A DNA stretch of 64,000 bases from positions 11,477,534-11,541,533 of the forward strand of contig OZ025277.1 of the NCBI GenBank assembly GCA_964019165.1. The letters are read 5' to 3'. Below the pieces are notes generated by a model. The model did no database searches, was not told the DNA's origin, and was given only the letters and a program-made list of their open reading frames with translations. Positions 23,560 through 36,253 of this stretch are shown here, piece by piece (position 1 is the first letter of the stretch; each line of letters opens with the position of its first letter). Position numbers and translations under genes: made by a program. This stretch comes from Mastigias papua (Eukaryota > Cnidaria > Scyphozoa > Rhizostomeae > Mastigiidae).

Positions 23560-25650
23560 CCTTTCGCACGAGAGATAGGCAAGGTCACAGTGTCTTATTG
23601 TTTTTATTGAGGGACGTTGGGGAAGATCAACTCTCTCCAAAACAGAAATATCATGAACAGTAAGTGATGATGAGCGAGGAAGAGCTGTGAAGAAAGGAGA
23701 TTAAATGATTCCATTTATGGTATACGTGTTGTCTACGTGCTGCGATGAAAAGTCGAAATCTGCCTGCAAGTGAGCCTGATCTGATAAATGCGAAGATGAT
23801 GCAAAAATGTCAGAATAGAAACTGGAGAAACCTCAAGATTTTTCTACTGTCAAGTCTATAGGTGATTGTAGTCAGATCTATTCAGCAAAAATGCCAATAT
23901 ATAGTTCCAAATTATTCCCAGAGAAAGGCACTTTTGTACTTTTGAGAGAAAAGGGCAGGGGTCTGGACCCCCCCGTAGTTGCGCACCTGTAGATGCAACG
24001 AACTTTTGATGATTCTGTTAAGCAGGGCAGTATCCCCAGATCTCAATTTGGAAATTATGCCAAAATTGTCCTAAAATTATTCCAGATTTACCAAAGTTAT
24101 GCTAAATTTTAAATCGAGGTTCTAATTGTTTGGAAGAGAGGTTCAGGCATGTGCAGAGGGGTTCGGACAGACACTTAAATATGGGCGTTGTACAATAACA
24201 AGACATTAGACACCCAGACTCCGGCCCAAGACATGTTTTTGCAAACTCACCATTTGTTGAATTACTTGGCCATGGGGTGTGGCCCTACGCTCCCCTCTGA
24301 TTGGGGTCTGCTTTATTCTTCGCTCCAGTTATACCGCTGGAGTTCCGGTCCCAGAGCCTGCTTTAGTGTAAAGCACTCTCGCCACGTCAAGGCAGCAGGT
24401 TGGATTCCCCGTATTCAATACGGAGTTGAGAGTGATCAATCCAGTACTATCTAATAAATTTGGCTTCAAATATTTGAAGTGTGGGCGCTGTGAGGTACAT
24501 GTGGTTACTACATTATGCATGCGCATTAGCTCTTCGTTCATCAAAAGCGCAACTATGACCATTTCCAAGAATTTCAAACCATCATATCAGAACACGTAGC
24601 AACCAAGCGTTGCATTTCACGAATCTCTCTGTATCTCTATGTCGATATTTACGTATATGCTAGTAACTCAACACGCGGTAAATAATTTGTAAATATCGAT
24701 ATGTAGGCGAGCCCTGTGCAGTAGCAAAAGGACATTAACAGCCAGTTCACAGCACTTTCATATTGATAACAGAATTCAAGTTTCACTAAACAAAAGTCAA
24801 GTTTTTTCTTAATATCGATCCTTATGTTTTTTGAAAACTGCCAGATTTCAGAATTATTATTTGTATGATTATGTTGTAGCAAAATTGTAGCATCCATCCT
24901 GCTCTCATTGTTCGTTTCTTGTGATGAAGTAAGTTAGCAATATGTAGCAGTGATGCGTGATACACATCTTTTGTAAGAGTAGGGTGTTCAGATTACGTCA
25001 TAACCCGTCCTGAATTCTATCAATTATTTACCTTACCAAACCATTTTGTCAATAGTAAATTGTAAACCGTTACAAATAATCTCACTGTGTGATACTTTGT
25101 TGCAACATAAATCAAAGTCTTATTTCTTGTATCTTGTGCAATGATATCCTGCTTGATTTTGTGTAGACTAGCGATTTCATGTTGTCTAGTCGAAATTCCT
25201 GCATTTTGCCACCATGACTCACAGTTTTCTCACTGAGCCTAATGCGGCGGGTTTGCGTATCTCTCTCTTACGGTCTCATGGAGGGCTATGACTTGTAGTA
25301 AATGCATGCTGTAGACCAATTAAAGATTGGGTAAGATGATAAAGCCCACCAGAAGTTATTTAAATGTCATTTTCGGCAAGAAGTTTGCCTTTCAAAACTT
25401 TTCATCGCAAAATCTTGCATTCATTTTGAAAGTTCTTACATCTGGAAGCTCTTATTATCTTCAAAGAGGCTTGCCCTATTGAAATACAATAACGGCATCA
25501 TTAAGATAGTTGTCATCAGTTTGTACAAGTCGAAAATATAAGGCCCGGTCTTACCAAAATGGTGAACGCGGAAGCCGTGGAAGACGGTGCAGGGCCTATT
25601 ATTCGCAACAAAGCTTTTATTGACATTTATGAGAACATATTATAGAAGAT
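23560..25650. other. Intergenic, no gene seen
   Basis: No exon chain was recognised. A region at about 24310-24455 has a B-box-like ggttggattcc and may be another worn SINE. Otherwise it is unique-looking AT-rich DNA. Confidence 0.45.
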
Positions 25651-25654
25651 ATCA

Positions 25655-26036
25655 TAGCTCTTATTACGAGCACCTATCTTTTTGCAGAGCCTCAATTTCT
25701 TAATATCTTTTGTCTTTGGCCTGACAATATTCTTAAAATATTCTTAATTAGTGGCGATTTTGAGCAGTAATACTTCTATAGATAACATTCTTGTACTAGA
25801 AAGTGTTTGATAGACATTCCCCGAAGAGCTTCTGTGTTGTATCATATTCATAGCATAATGACTCACTGACCGGATAAATGAAGCTTGCACTTGTTTTGGT
25901 ATATAAAGACAATTCAAATAACCTTAAAATCTAACCCTTATTGAAGCTTGATCTTTGCATTATTCTTAAATTATTTTAAATTTTCAGGGATTTGACTCTT
26001 ATAGACTATATTCTTATAAAAAAAGTGTTTATTACG
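25655..26036 (-). mobile_element. MITE family C, copy 3 (inverted)
   Basis: On the minus strand it begins aaacactttttttataag and runs through aatatagtctataagagtca and ttaagaataatgcaa blocks to ttaagaatattttaagaata. It matches copies at 8955-9323 and 14098-14450 in order. Confidence 0.65.
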
Positions 26037-26039
26037 AAT

Positions 26040-27465
26040 GGGTGACGTTGGAGTAAATCTAAGCTCAAATTTAACAATTTCTAAGAAACATTGGTGCCTA
26101 AAATTTTCTTAGAACAGCCCACATTTTTAGACCCTCTGGCCATATTTACAATTTTAATATTTGGTACTAGGAGTAGATGATGTAAGAATGAATTTAGTTG
26201 CAAAGTTTACAGCTTCCAAGAATGCTGATGAGGAAGGTTTTCCTAGAAACGCTCACATCTTTTCAATATCTGCCATAAAACCATAATCCCTGGTCTTAGT
26301 GTACGAAGAAAAACTAACCATTAATTTAAGTAACTAACCTATTAACTAACTAGCAATTTGCTTTCAACTTATTGGAAGCGTTGTCAAGCTACAATCAGTT
26401 CTTTTTCTGTAACCACTTGGTGAATCATGACGCAGCGAAGGCTTCGCCGAAATGATATGTAAACATGGATCTTGAAGAAGCGACCGACAAAGCGATTTGG
26501 TTCTGGCTATTGGTCAAGAATACTCTATGTTGCTGTTGCTGTGTCGTGTTTTGACCTTTTTCACAGTGCTATGCATAATTGTCCTTTTGAAATCGCTCCG
26601 GGTGGTATCTGTTAAAAGAACGAAAAAGCAACAAAATGTTTTCGTTATTGTGTGGTATAGGTGTGAGATGATTCCTGGAGCTTGTACTAGTGAGAGAAGT
26701 TATTCCATTATACGGAACTTTTTTAATGGAATTACTACGAAACATTAAGAGAATAAATATATTAACTCATTTGATTCTTTCTTACTTTGTTTCTGCAATT
26801 ACAATTAAATTAGAGACGAAAGACATTCCTTGGACGAATATGTGGTCCTTTACGTCTACCAGTGGTGGGCCTGTATTTTGGTTTGAACCACTCTATCTAG
26901 AAGTTTGAGCAGCGGTCTAAATGCAATATACTTCGCAAAGTCTATTATTTTTTTGAACAAATGCAACCTTTTCGCCTTTGCTTCTGGTAGGACTGTTTGT
27001 TACCATTTATTAGCACTCTTTACTCGGTTTAGACAGCCTCAAGGCAATCGACGTTGCTCATAACTCTTGGGATTTAATGCAAGTCTCTCTCAACGGGGAA
27101 ATTTCTTTCATTAGTAAAGCAAGGATTCAAATTCATGATATTCATAATACTTTTGTGTGAAAAACGTTAATGCATCTATCATTAGACGTTTATATCAATG
27201 GACAGTAAATAAACTGTGACATTACAGCAGCTCTCTCCACTTTCCCAGTGTTTTCTTCAAGCATCTGTCTTTAGGTCCTTGCAAGAGCACGTGATTTCTG
27301 GCTTGCCTTTGTGCACATCATAACGCCCAATAGTTTTTCTTCTCAACTCTCTTTAGTAACAGTGGAGCCAGGTTTCCTTAGCATGTCAGTCTCTTTTCCT
27401 AAAATATAGGATGGTATTTCTGTTCGTTTGATTCCTAGTTGTATGCATGCCTAGTATATTTTTCT
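26040..27465. other. Intergenic, one unassigned open frame
   Basis: A plus-strand ATG at 26467 (MDLEEATDKAIWFWLL before a possible donor gtcaag) and an overlapping frame at 26497-26748 with a hydrophobic stretch (LLLLCRVLTFFTVLCIIVLL) occur here. Neither is recognised. They could be a first exon or chance. Confidence 0.25.
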
Positions 27466-27469
27466 AGTT

Positions 27470-27745
27470 TTCAGATAGCTCCACGTAGCTGTTGATAAGA
27501 GCAATAAATTTTCGTATCGTCTGCATAATTGCAGATTTCAGTCTCATCCAGTAAAAATAAAATATCATTAATAAACATGTTGAAAAGGAGAGGCTGCAGG
27601 ACTGACCCTTGAGGGACAACCACTTTGATTTCCTTCAAAGAGCTACTAATGAATGAGCTATTAGTATTGATTCACTGTCCTCTCTCTGCTAGATAGTTAT
27701 TTATACACCATTTGCATGGCATGTCTACTAAACAGCCAAGCTTGA
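27470..27745 (-). mobile_element. LINE reverse transcriptase fragment, second family
   Basis: The minus strand gives NNYLAERGQ, then KVVVPQGSVLQPLLFNMFIN and ETEICNYADDTKIYC. The YADD catalytic box is intact, but an internal stop and short length make it a relic. The DILFLLDETEICNYADD context differs from the fragments at 10.3 and 22.8 kb, so a different LINE lineage is likely. Confidence 0.85.
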
Positions 27746-27829
27746 GCTTACATGCTGTTTACAAAAAACCACTAAAGAAGGACCCTACATGTAGAAGACT
27801 GAAAAGTTAAGTAGCTTGTACCACTAAAG

Positions 27830-28140
27830 ACAAAACACCTAAGGAACCTTTCAATTTCGGATGTTTTATCATTGGAAGCAATCATGAATAAGGATGAAGA
27901 ATATGCATGGATTATGTGTACGTTTTTTATTTGAAACCCAGTTTTAGGCCTGGTTCTTAAATTTCCTTAATTTTGGGCCTCTTTTACCACATCTTGGTAC
28001 CATATCTGTAATTAACATTGAGGAATTATTAATGAACTATTGGCAGTTCTGCAATGTGGTCATAGGAGGTTCAGATTGAGGAATGTTGAGAGCTAGGCCT
28101 TGAGTTAAGTTCCTTATAGAAGGAACATGTAATGGTGCAT
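27830..28140 (+). repeat. Dispersed repeat family A, diverged copy 3
   Basis: Contains ctaaggaacctttcaattt, ggaagcaatcatgaata and the end gctaggccttgagttaagtt followed by ccttatag. These match family A landmarks at lower identity than the other two copies. Confidence 0.55.
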
Positions 28141-28786
28141 TGAGCTTTAGAACATGCATAATATGTTCTCAGTGTGATAGTTATTTGGGGAATTCTCTGG
28201 TTTGATATGGGATATCATAACATAGCTAGTAAAAAGCACATCCATACATAACATTGGCTGTCTCAAAACCAGTACGAAATCTAAAAATGAGTTAAGAGTA
28301 ATGTAAGGCTTAAGCTTGATGAGATGTTAGATTTTTCGTTCATTTGAGTTGCTTTAGAGAAAAAGCAAGTGTGACCGGGACCGGGAGCACGCATAAGAAA
28401 ATGGATGGTCTATAGGAAAAATTGGGTGCTCAAATAACGCTCTTACCAGATACAAAGTTGCATATTTGCAGATCCAAATGATACTAAGGACTACTTTGAA
28501 ATTAGTAAGATAAACAGAACCCAAATGATGCTTTTAGATTACGTTTTATAATGAAGGTACCAAATTGTTCTCTTCTGTTCTTGGTCTGTTTTTCTGATTA
28601 AGTAACACATAAAAAAGATTTGAATTTTTCCCTTTGATCTTTAGATCGAAAGTACACCTGTTGTTGCTCAAGAATAATTGAAAATAATCGCAGGCTCAAA
28701 ATAATAATTTTTAGGAATACTACAGAATCCGTATAGGAAAGTATGTGAGTCTTTAGTATCTTTGTTCTATATGAAATTTCATTACA

Positions 28787-29005
28787 TACACGCTTTTTTA
28801 TAAGAAAGCTTTTTCCCCAAGAACTGAAACTGTCTTAACTTTGTTATGATTTCAGTACTGAAACTTTCTTAAGACTTTCTTAACGTGAATACTCGAGTCT
28901 GTGTACCACTGCAGTGCTATACAGACAGATAGGCACTACACAGAAATAATACTGAAATACAGAGATTTTCATAGGAAGTCTATGCAAATTAAATAAAAGA
29001 GATGA
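28787..29005 (+). mobile_element. MITE family B, copy 4 (5' part)
   Basis: Has the clearest terminus, tacacgcttttttataag followed by aaagc, then ctgaaactttcttaagac, actcgagtctgtgtaccact and agtctatgcaaattaaat. The 3' half is not found. Confidence 0.7.
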
Positions 29006-29611
29006 ATTAAACATGTAGCTTCTAAAAGGGGTAAGGTTAGAATTGTCATGCAAAAATTATCATATTGCTTACACACCTGGGAGATTGCAAATCTTCTGAA
29101 ACTTTCTGGAAGACTATAAGTTTGAATGAATAGTTCTTAGTGTGCAATACTTCGTGTACACTAATACTGGCCGCTGTTTCGAACCTTAGTGATCAATACA
29201 GCATGAACAATGACCAACATCAATAACCACCGAATAGCTAATTTTTACGAGGAGCATGTTTGATATCCTTTCTAATGTACCACATATGAAACTCTAATCT
29301 TGCGTTTTTGAACAGAGTGTTCTGCCAGAGTCTGAAAGACCTAAGCGAACGACGGGTATATTAGAAAATTACACTATCAAACGAAGTTGATCGGATATGG
29401 AAGTTTTAATCTTGAGAGAAGAAAATTGATTCCATGTGTTTTTGTGAATTATCGCTGTCTCTAGTTCAGATGTGTCTGTAATCAAACACCAAGCTTTTGA
29501 AGTGGAGTTCATTGCAAACTAGGTGCATTGGAGGAAACTCGCCTAAAATCATGGATAAGTGCAATTTTTCGTCGTGCGCATGTATACGGAATTCGTTGCC
29601 ATCTTTAAGTT

Positions 29612-29785
29612 CGCTTTAGCAGTCTGTATTGCATTGATTTGGATGATTGGCTTGGTGGTGACTGTTCTGTGCGGAAGATCGCTGGTTCGAAGCGAGCTTC
29701 GCGTGGTAGTTTGGATACTCGCTCACTGTCCGCCCAGAAGCAAATGGTTATCTAGTGGCAACACTCAGGGCATTTTTGGTCGTTC
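29612..29785 (+). repeat. tRNA-derived SINE-like element S1, copy b
   Basis: B box GGTTCGAAGCGAGC followed by tagtttggatactcgctcac and ggttatctagtggcaacact, which parallel copy a at 4515-4690. An open frame of 110 codons here is a by-product. Confidence 0.6.
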
Positions 29786-29999
29786 ACATAGAGTCTCCAA
29801 AAAAATTGGAGTGGAGTGGACTGCAATTGAAAAATTTGTAAATAGTGAAGCTGTTATATACATCGTGTACATTTTTTTTGAATATTTTTAGAGTATGTAA
29901 ATAGTTGGTCTTAATTAGTTTCTTTAAAAGCTATGTAAAAACACCAACTTTATATTATCATCGTTGGAGTCACTGGCGATTCTATTCCAGCTACCCAGT

Positions 30000-30059
30000 C
30001 GTTGGGGTCGTTGGGGTCGTTGGGGTCGTTGGGGTCGTTGGGGTCGTTGGGGTCGTTGG
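30000..30059. repeat. 9-bp tandem repeat (gtcgttggg)n
   Basis: Six to seven copies of a 9-mer. About 45 bp on, the inverted form gccaacgaccccagcgact occurs at 30112-30130, so the tandem may have grown inside one arm of an inverted-repeat element. Confidence 0.9.
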
Positions 30060-30475
30060 AAAATATTTTTCAGACGTTCACATATGGTTTTTCGGGTCGC
30101 TGGTCCCGAAAGCCAACGACCCCAGCGACTCAAGTGACCAAGTGTGAACCAGGCTTTAACATGCTAGACACAGGGGACGTCCTGTGTAGGTCCAATGTTC
30201 CGCAGTTGTTTGGGCGCATTCAAAAACTTTTGAAGGCTTGAATGGTACTCTTCAGTGCTGTTCTAACATCCTGTAAAAAGATAGTGTGATTTTGTCGTTG
30301 TGAACTGGAATGAATGTTACCCTATTTCTTCGATTTTGTCTACAGGGCATGGTCAAAAAGTTGTTCTAATCCGAGAAATTTTCCCAATAGTGGAACTTCC
30401 TTAAAGAATGCTATGGTAACCAAGGGGAAGTATAAACGGCGAGGAAGGGATTTGGCCACCCTACTTCATTTATAC

Positions 30476-30907
30476 CCTTGTTTTTATAAGGAACCTAGCT
30501 CAAGGCCTAGTTCCATAAGTCCCTAATTTTAGGACCTCAAATGATCAAATTGAAGCACTAAAAGTTCCTTAACAGTTCCTTAATTTTCACTGCGCATTTG
30601 GTGCCATAAAAATGGTACTGACACTGGTAGAACATTGAAATTCTGAATGTTGCCTTTAATTCTGGCTATAACTTAAGACCAAGCACACAGAGAAGGTAGG
30701 AAAGAAGTTATATAAATGTTAGGGCATTATGTCAAATTGTAAAAGCATAAAGTATACTCAATGAAACACGTGACACAAGCATAGCAAGCAATCTATCCGG
30801 ATCTTGGCCGCAAATGAATGGACCCAGTTTCCTAATTCTTGATTGCTCACTGTTATAAGATTTTTTCGAATTGAAAGATAAGTTCTTTAGATATTTTGGC
30901 ATTCTAC
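30476..30907 (-). repeat. Dispersed repeat family A, copy 2 (inverted)
   Basis: Starts tttttataaggaacctagct and ends gatattttggcattctac on the plus strand. It is the reverse complement of 7324-7792 with few changes over most of its length, apart from a more diverged end near 30850-30900. Confidence 0.85.
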
Positions 30908-30909
30908 AC

Positions 30910-33900
30910 TGCAAACCATCGAGAGCTACAAAGCTAAATTCGGATGATCTGTGCGTAACCCTTTTAGAGAGTGGTTCATAGGCCGGTTTCAGCTGAAACT
31001 TGCTGCAGTGTCTAAAGAACCCTACCTTAACACTAAATATTTACACTGTCTAAAGCTCTAAATGTGCAGGTTAAATCAAGGAAAACGTTTACTACTAAAA
31101 TATAGCCATAAGAGGTCAAAAAGTAAGGCCATTTTAGAACTAGGCATTCGAGTTCGTTATGAAATAAAAAGTGTGTACATAATCTTATGAAAGTAACCTC
31201 TATTTTATGGTAGTATTGACTTATATCGAAACCACAGTTGACTTCGCGTATATATGTCGATGTGGTGCATTTATTTTTAATGGGTAGTAAGATCAATAGT
31301 ACTAGCATATTGTAAGCAGAATGATATACCGAGGGCGGGTTTAACTGGTGGTTCGTTTGATTACTGAGAAAATGTTCCTAAGGCTCTTGACGTGATGTGA
31401 ACTAACCACGATTATGTTTGGCTTTTTTAGAAAATTCTTCTGCATTACTTTTCTTATTTGTTGGCATCAATAAAACATATGTCTTGCTATAAATGTCTTG
31501 GTAAATAGTTTCATTCACGGTGCTTGTCAAATCTTGTCGTAAGTATTTCAAAGTAAGAAAGTAAGATTACATACTTGTGAAGGATTTTATGTTTTGTTGA
31601 TTAGGGACGAAGCAACTTTGCAATTTGCATCAGAGCCATGTATATATAATTGTCGCATAATTCATGACTCCTTAGATCCACGTGGTTGTTGGAGAAAATT
31701 TTGAAATTGGCTCTAAGGTGCTATAATTATGTGAGGATTCTAGGCCTTCTTTAATCATGTTTTAGTTTGCTTTATTGGGTAAGAAGCCTGAGGCCTATTG
31801 CAGAGCCTCCAACAATGGAAGAAACAGAAAGACTTAGAAGTAAAGGAGACTGCGCGACGTTTGTTGATTTTAGATTCGAAAAATGACAAAGAGTTCGAAT
31901 ACTTTGCAATTGGTTAAGATTTGTTGTTACGTCTCCACTGCCAAGGAGGACCTTGTATGAAGAAGCTTAGAAAAGTGTTCATTACTTATAAAGTTATTCG
32001 CTTACTTTGAATATGAGTTTAAAGCTAGTACGTGCGATTATTCAATACGTTTTTTCTATTCACTTAACTTACTTAACTCTCCTTTCTCTTTCTTCCTTTG
32101 TAAGGGCTTTGTTATATGGTCTATTGATCTTTCCCTGACATTACTTACTATAATAATTAAAAAAAATCAGTAATCACAAGCATTCGCTTATAAGATTTTA
32201 AAACATAAACTATAGCATTCCGTCAGAACTTTTAAGAATCCAAGATGCCACTCAGAACCTCTCAGATTAGCTGGCAAATCCATCTCTATGAGCATTCTGA
32301 ATAAAGGCAATGGATATAGCTGTATTCTAGACTTCCTTCCAGTTTTGGATCGATACAGCACTATTCAATTCAGTTTTCTTATCGTTAGCTCACATTTTGC
32401 AGATGAGCTCACGTCGCTGCTTTGATCGAGAACAGCCCAGATGTGAAATCTCCATTGTCGATATTCAATGTCTGAGCTGCTTTAAAATGGGTTGAAAAAG
32501 CCAAAACAATGATCGTGTTTTGTTTTGATTCATTCCTCTCTGTTTCCTGTAGGCGTAGGTTATGTTTACTGGATACGACTTGAGAGTAAATACCTTGAAA
32601 GGCACTAGAGCGCTGCATAGCACAAGGCAAGAAGGCGCGATTTCGTAGTATCGTCTTGCTGGCCCTGTATCACCTGCTGTAAAGTGAAGCTTCCGAATAA
32701 AGGCTGTCTCCTGAGTGAGAAAGCTGGGAAGAATTCCACGGCTTTTCAGTCGGATTTGTAAGCCAATGAACTGAAGGTAAGACATATGCACCATATTGCA
32801 AAGTTTGTTTTGCAAGCGAAACTTTCTTAGGGTATCAGTCACTTTGTTATTATGTTAGGTCTTTTCTTTTGCTGTCCTGACACCATCTGCCCTAAGGAGG
32901 GCAAACATATAGCGTACGCTGATGGTTAAGAACTGCTTAAACTGGCCAGAGGGGGAATAGGCCAAGGTTTCTTTGTGGAAACTTAGAGATAAGCTGCTGA
33001 CTTAAAGAGTTTTCTTAGTCAATGCCTAGTTCATTATTTATGTTTCTTCGAATCTTTTCGATTAAGTGATCGTTACATTTGAGATAGGGTACTGAAGTAA
33101 CTTTGGGGCTTTCATCATCGTGATATCTACCCGGCTTAGTGCGTGTCACGTAATAATAATCGTGTGTTTTTGGACTTTCCTCTTAGATTTTGTATTTTTT
33201 CGTTATCGTTATTGCGTTCAACTGCCCTTTGATTTCGCCTATTACGTATGCCTTCACACAATTACCTGGTGCCTCAATACCTGCTTGTGACAACATATTT
33301 TGGACTGTGCTGTCTAGTGCCCCTAGCTGGTGCAGCTTAGTTTCAGGGGACAGTAATGATAGCTAGACCTGACGTTAGCTTAGTTCAAGAGATGTACCAC
33401 TTATCCGTGCATGGTAAGCACTTAGTGATTCAACACAACTGAGGTCCTCGTAATGAGGAAAGCAGAATATACATTTTTGGTGCAGAGAATCGTGACACGA
33501 TGATTGAGCCCTTATTGATATAGCAATTTTCTAATATAGTCGTCACTGAATTGTTTGAATAGATCATGGTTAACGCTTATAGAAAACTATGGTATACATG
33601 TGCTCTGTCGACCACAGAATTTCGAAAGAATTTCTTCTTTCAATTTACTTGTGTACGTCGATTTAAATACGAATCTGAACTGCACTTCTTGAAACCCTAG
33701 TTAACACCGTTGGCGATGTTTCTAATTTTTTTATTGTTTGTTGAGCCATGTGATAATAATGTTCATATAATTATTCGATCAGTTTATTCTGGTTTCAGTA
33801 AAGAGTAATGGAAGAGTTGTTTAGCACATTTCTTCTCGTGCACTTTGTCAACTGTGCTCCTCGTTTGACGACCTTATTCAATTTTGTTCACTTGGGGCAT

Positions 33901-34858
33901 TCTCTGAACACGGTTTTACTATGTTTCGTCCGCCTGTTCCTTAGCGAGTGATATAAAGCAATTTCGATGTGTGTTTACGAGCGGGGGGACAGAGGGCTGG
34001 TACTAATATCGAAGAAATTGCCTGCAACATATTTAAATCTTTCAAAATAAAGTTGGTTTTAAACTACAGTCACTTTTAGAACGACGCTGGAAACAGTCGT
34101 GGAGAGGATCCTGGTTTGATCTCAAATAGAGAACCAGAAGAGAAGATTGAAGAAAAAGCATTTCCCGCTGGCTTAGAATTGCATGTATTTCTTTGTTAAG
34201 AAAACCCTTTCGGATCTGTTGTTTTAACATCCATTGTGCAATGACTGCCACAAGCCCGTGGAACACCCACTGAACAACATATTTTGTTTGAAAATAACAC
34301 ATTTCAGATCAGAGTCGAAGGGTAGTGGCCCTCTCCCTCCCACTCCCTCCTTCTCCCTCCTTAAAAAATTTTGAAATTTAAGTTGATTTGCTGGATCGTT
34401 TGAGAGCATAGCGACTCGTTTGCTGCGAGTAAAACCTGTACACTTCAACATTGTTTGAGATGGGGGGGGGGGGGGGTAGGAATGTCGTTCCAAGAGTTTA
34501 AGGATTCTTTTGACGGGCATTGTAGATCCTTTTACTTTTTGGTCCCTAATAAACTGGGGGGCGCTTATTGCTTTTTCATATTTTTTCCGACCCCGGAGCT
34601 TATTATGACCCCCCGTGTATCAAGTGTTAAGAAATGGAAACTGGCTTGGAGGTTTCCCCTTTAAGAAAAGAGATTTCTTCTTCCACTAAGTGATAGTGTT
34701 TCTACCATCAACTGAACTGTGTCGTTTGATGTTTGTCAGAAGCACAATAGACAGTTACATTGCCATTAGACTCCAGAAATATTTCCTATCTACCCTGTTT
34801 TAAGACCCCCTCGTTTCTTAGGAACCTAAGAGTAAAAGTTAAGAAAACTACTGCGGTT
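30910..34858. other. Intergenic, no gene recognised
   Basis: AT-rich DNA. The longest open frame (32465-32842, minus, 125 codons) has no recognisable motif and no supporting splice context. A run of 14 G is at about 34461-34474. A family-A/B-type terminus (taaaaagtgtgtaca) is near 31167. Confidence 0.4.
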
Positions 34859-35111
34859 AGGGACGGGTCATTAATTACTTGTGGGGAGGGAGTGGAAGAC
34901 ATTCTCATATATTTGATGGAATTTTCGTCCCCCCTCTCAGATTTATGTAAATATTTTGATCCCTACTCCTGGATTTGAGAAGAAAATCCATAGTCCTTCT
35001 CTTGAAATGCTCTTTATTTTCATCCTCCCGCCCTCTGAGTGTGCAGAATTTTGGTCCCCCCTCCCAGATGTCTTCTACCCCCTCCCCTGGAAGAATTAAT
35101 GACCGGTCCCT
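34859..35111 (-). mobile_element. Palindromic MITE family F, copy 2 (inverted)
   Basis: 253 bp, reverse complement of 12701-12949. Ends are AGGGACGGGTCATTAATT and AATGACCGGTCCCT. Shared internal blocks include gacattctcatatattt and agatttatgtaaatatttt. Confidence 0.87.
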
Positions 35112-36253
35112 TAGTAGTTAACGATTTTAATCTGATTGCTCACGTATACACGCCGCTTTCGTAAGCAATCATGCACTCTCCTAAAAGATGTCAATTAGCT
35201 GCTCTTTTAAAGAAAGCCAAACTTTTATTCCACTTTACGTAGATTGCTTTCGATGCGGCAGTTATATGTCGAGCAATAGCCTATATTGTTTTATCTGAAA
35301 TCTGTTTTCTAAACACTTTTTTTTATATTTTCTATTATCTATCATCATTAAAATTTTCATTTTTTGATATTCTAGCTCATACTTTATTTCATATGCTTGA
35401 AATTGTCACCCACTCTGTTTTTTCTTGGAGGCATATCTAAATTAAATGCACTCTGTGAGAATTATTTTCTTTATCTAAATTAGAAAACCACAAGGAAACA
35501 GAACAAACCCTGGAAAAACTAGAAAATTCCCTTTGAATTTGATAAAATATAGTACGATTATTGCAGTGGAAATCAGGAAAAGAGATAACCTATGCTCTGC
35601 GAACTTGCAAGTGATCGTAAAGGTGTTCAATGTAATGTAGATCCCTTATGGTTGAGCTCGTTTGATCACTCTAGCGGCTCACTTCCTACCCCGCATTTCA
35701 GTTAATATGTTGGTTTAAGAAGAAACAAGAGACACCCTCTAGCAGCCACCCTGGGGCCCCAAATTTCCACTAATGGAGATGATAGATTTCTTACTGAACG
35801 ACCACACCTCATTTATGATCCTACCGAGTGCAACAACCTCCTTCTGTGTGATTTTCTAGTCTCATTTACATTGGCTTTAGGCCGATATTACACTGCCAAT
35901 TTCATGTTTTTCATTATTGTTTCGGTGTAAAAGATTCTGTAAAGCTACAGCTGTTGGCACAAGTAGTATGCTAGAATTTAAGAAGGGTAGAGATGAGTTG
36001 ACCAGCTTATTCATCAAGACAGACAGAAAACTTTAAACTGAAGCTACTTTTACACTAGAATGGATTCAATTTACATGGTATCGTATAAGCATTTATAGAA
36101 AAATATTACCAAGACGCTATGTATATATTCATTTACATAATATATGACAGATGTTACTGCTTCCTAAATGATATTGTGTGAATAATATCTGGTCTGAGAC
36201 CCAAGATCTGTTTCTTGAGGTGCGAAATAATATTATGAATTCTCCATTTCCAG
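35112..36253. promoter_or_regulatory. Upstream region of the DRAM-like gene, possible 5' UTR intron
   Basis: No coding exon seen. The ATG at 36254 follows directly on tctccatttccag, a good splice acceptor, which suggests a noncoding first exon somewhere upstream. The promoter itself is not identified. Confidence 0.4.

Noticed and set aside
24310..24455. Possible third tRNA-derived SINE (ggttggattcc as B box)
   Set aside because: The A box and stems are too poor, and no second copy was found in the window.
32465..32842. 125-codon minus-strand frame
   Set aside because: No recognisable motif, no splice context, and codon use not distinguishable from background by eye.
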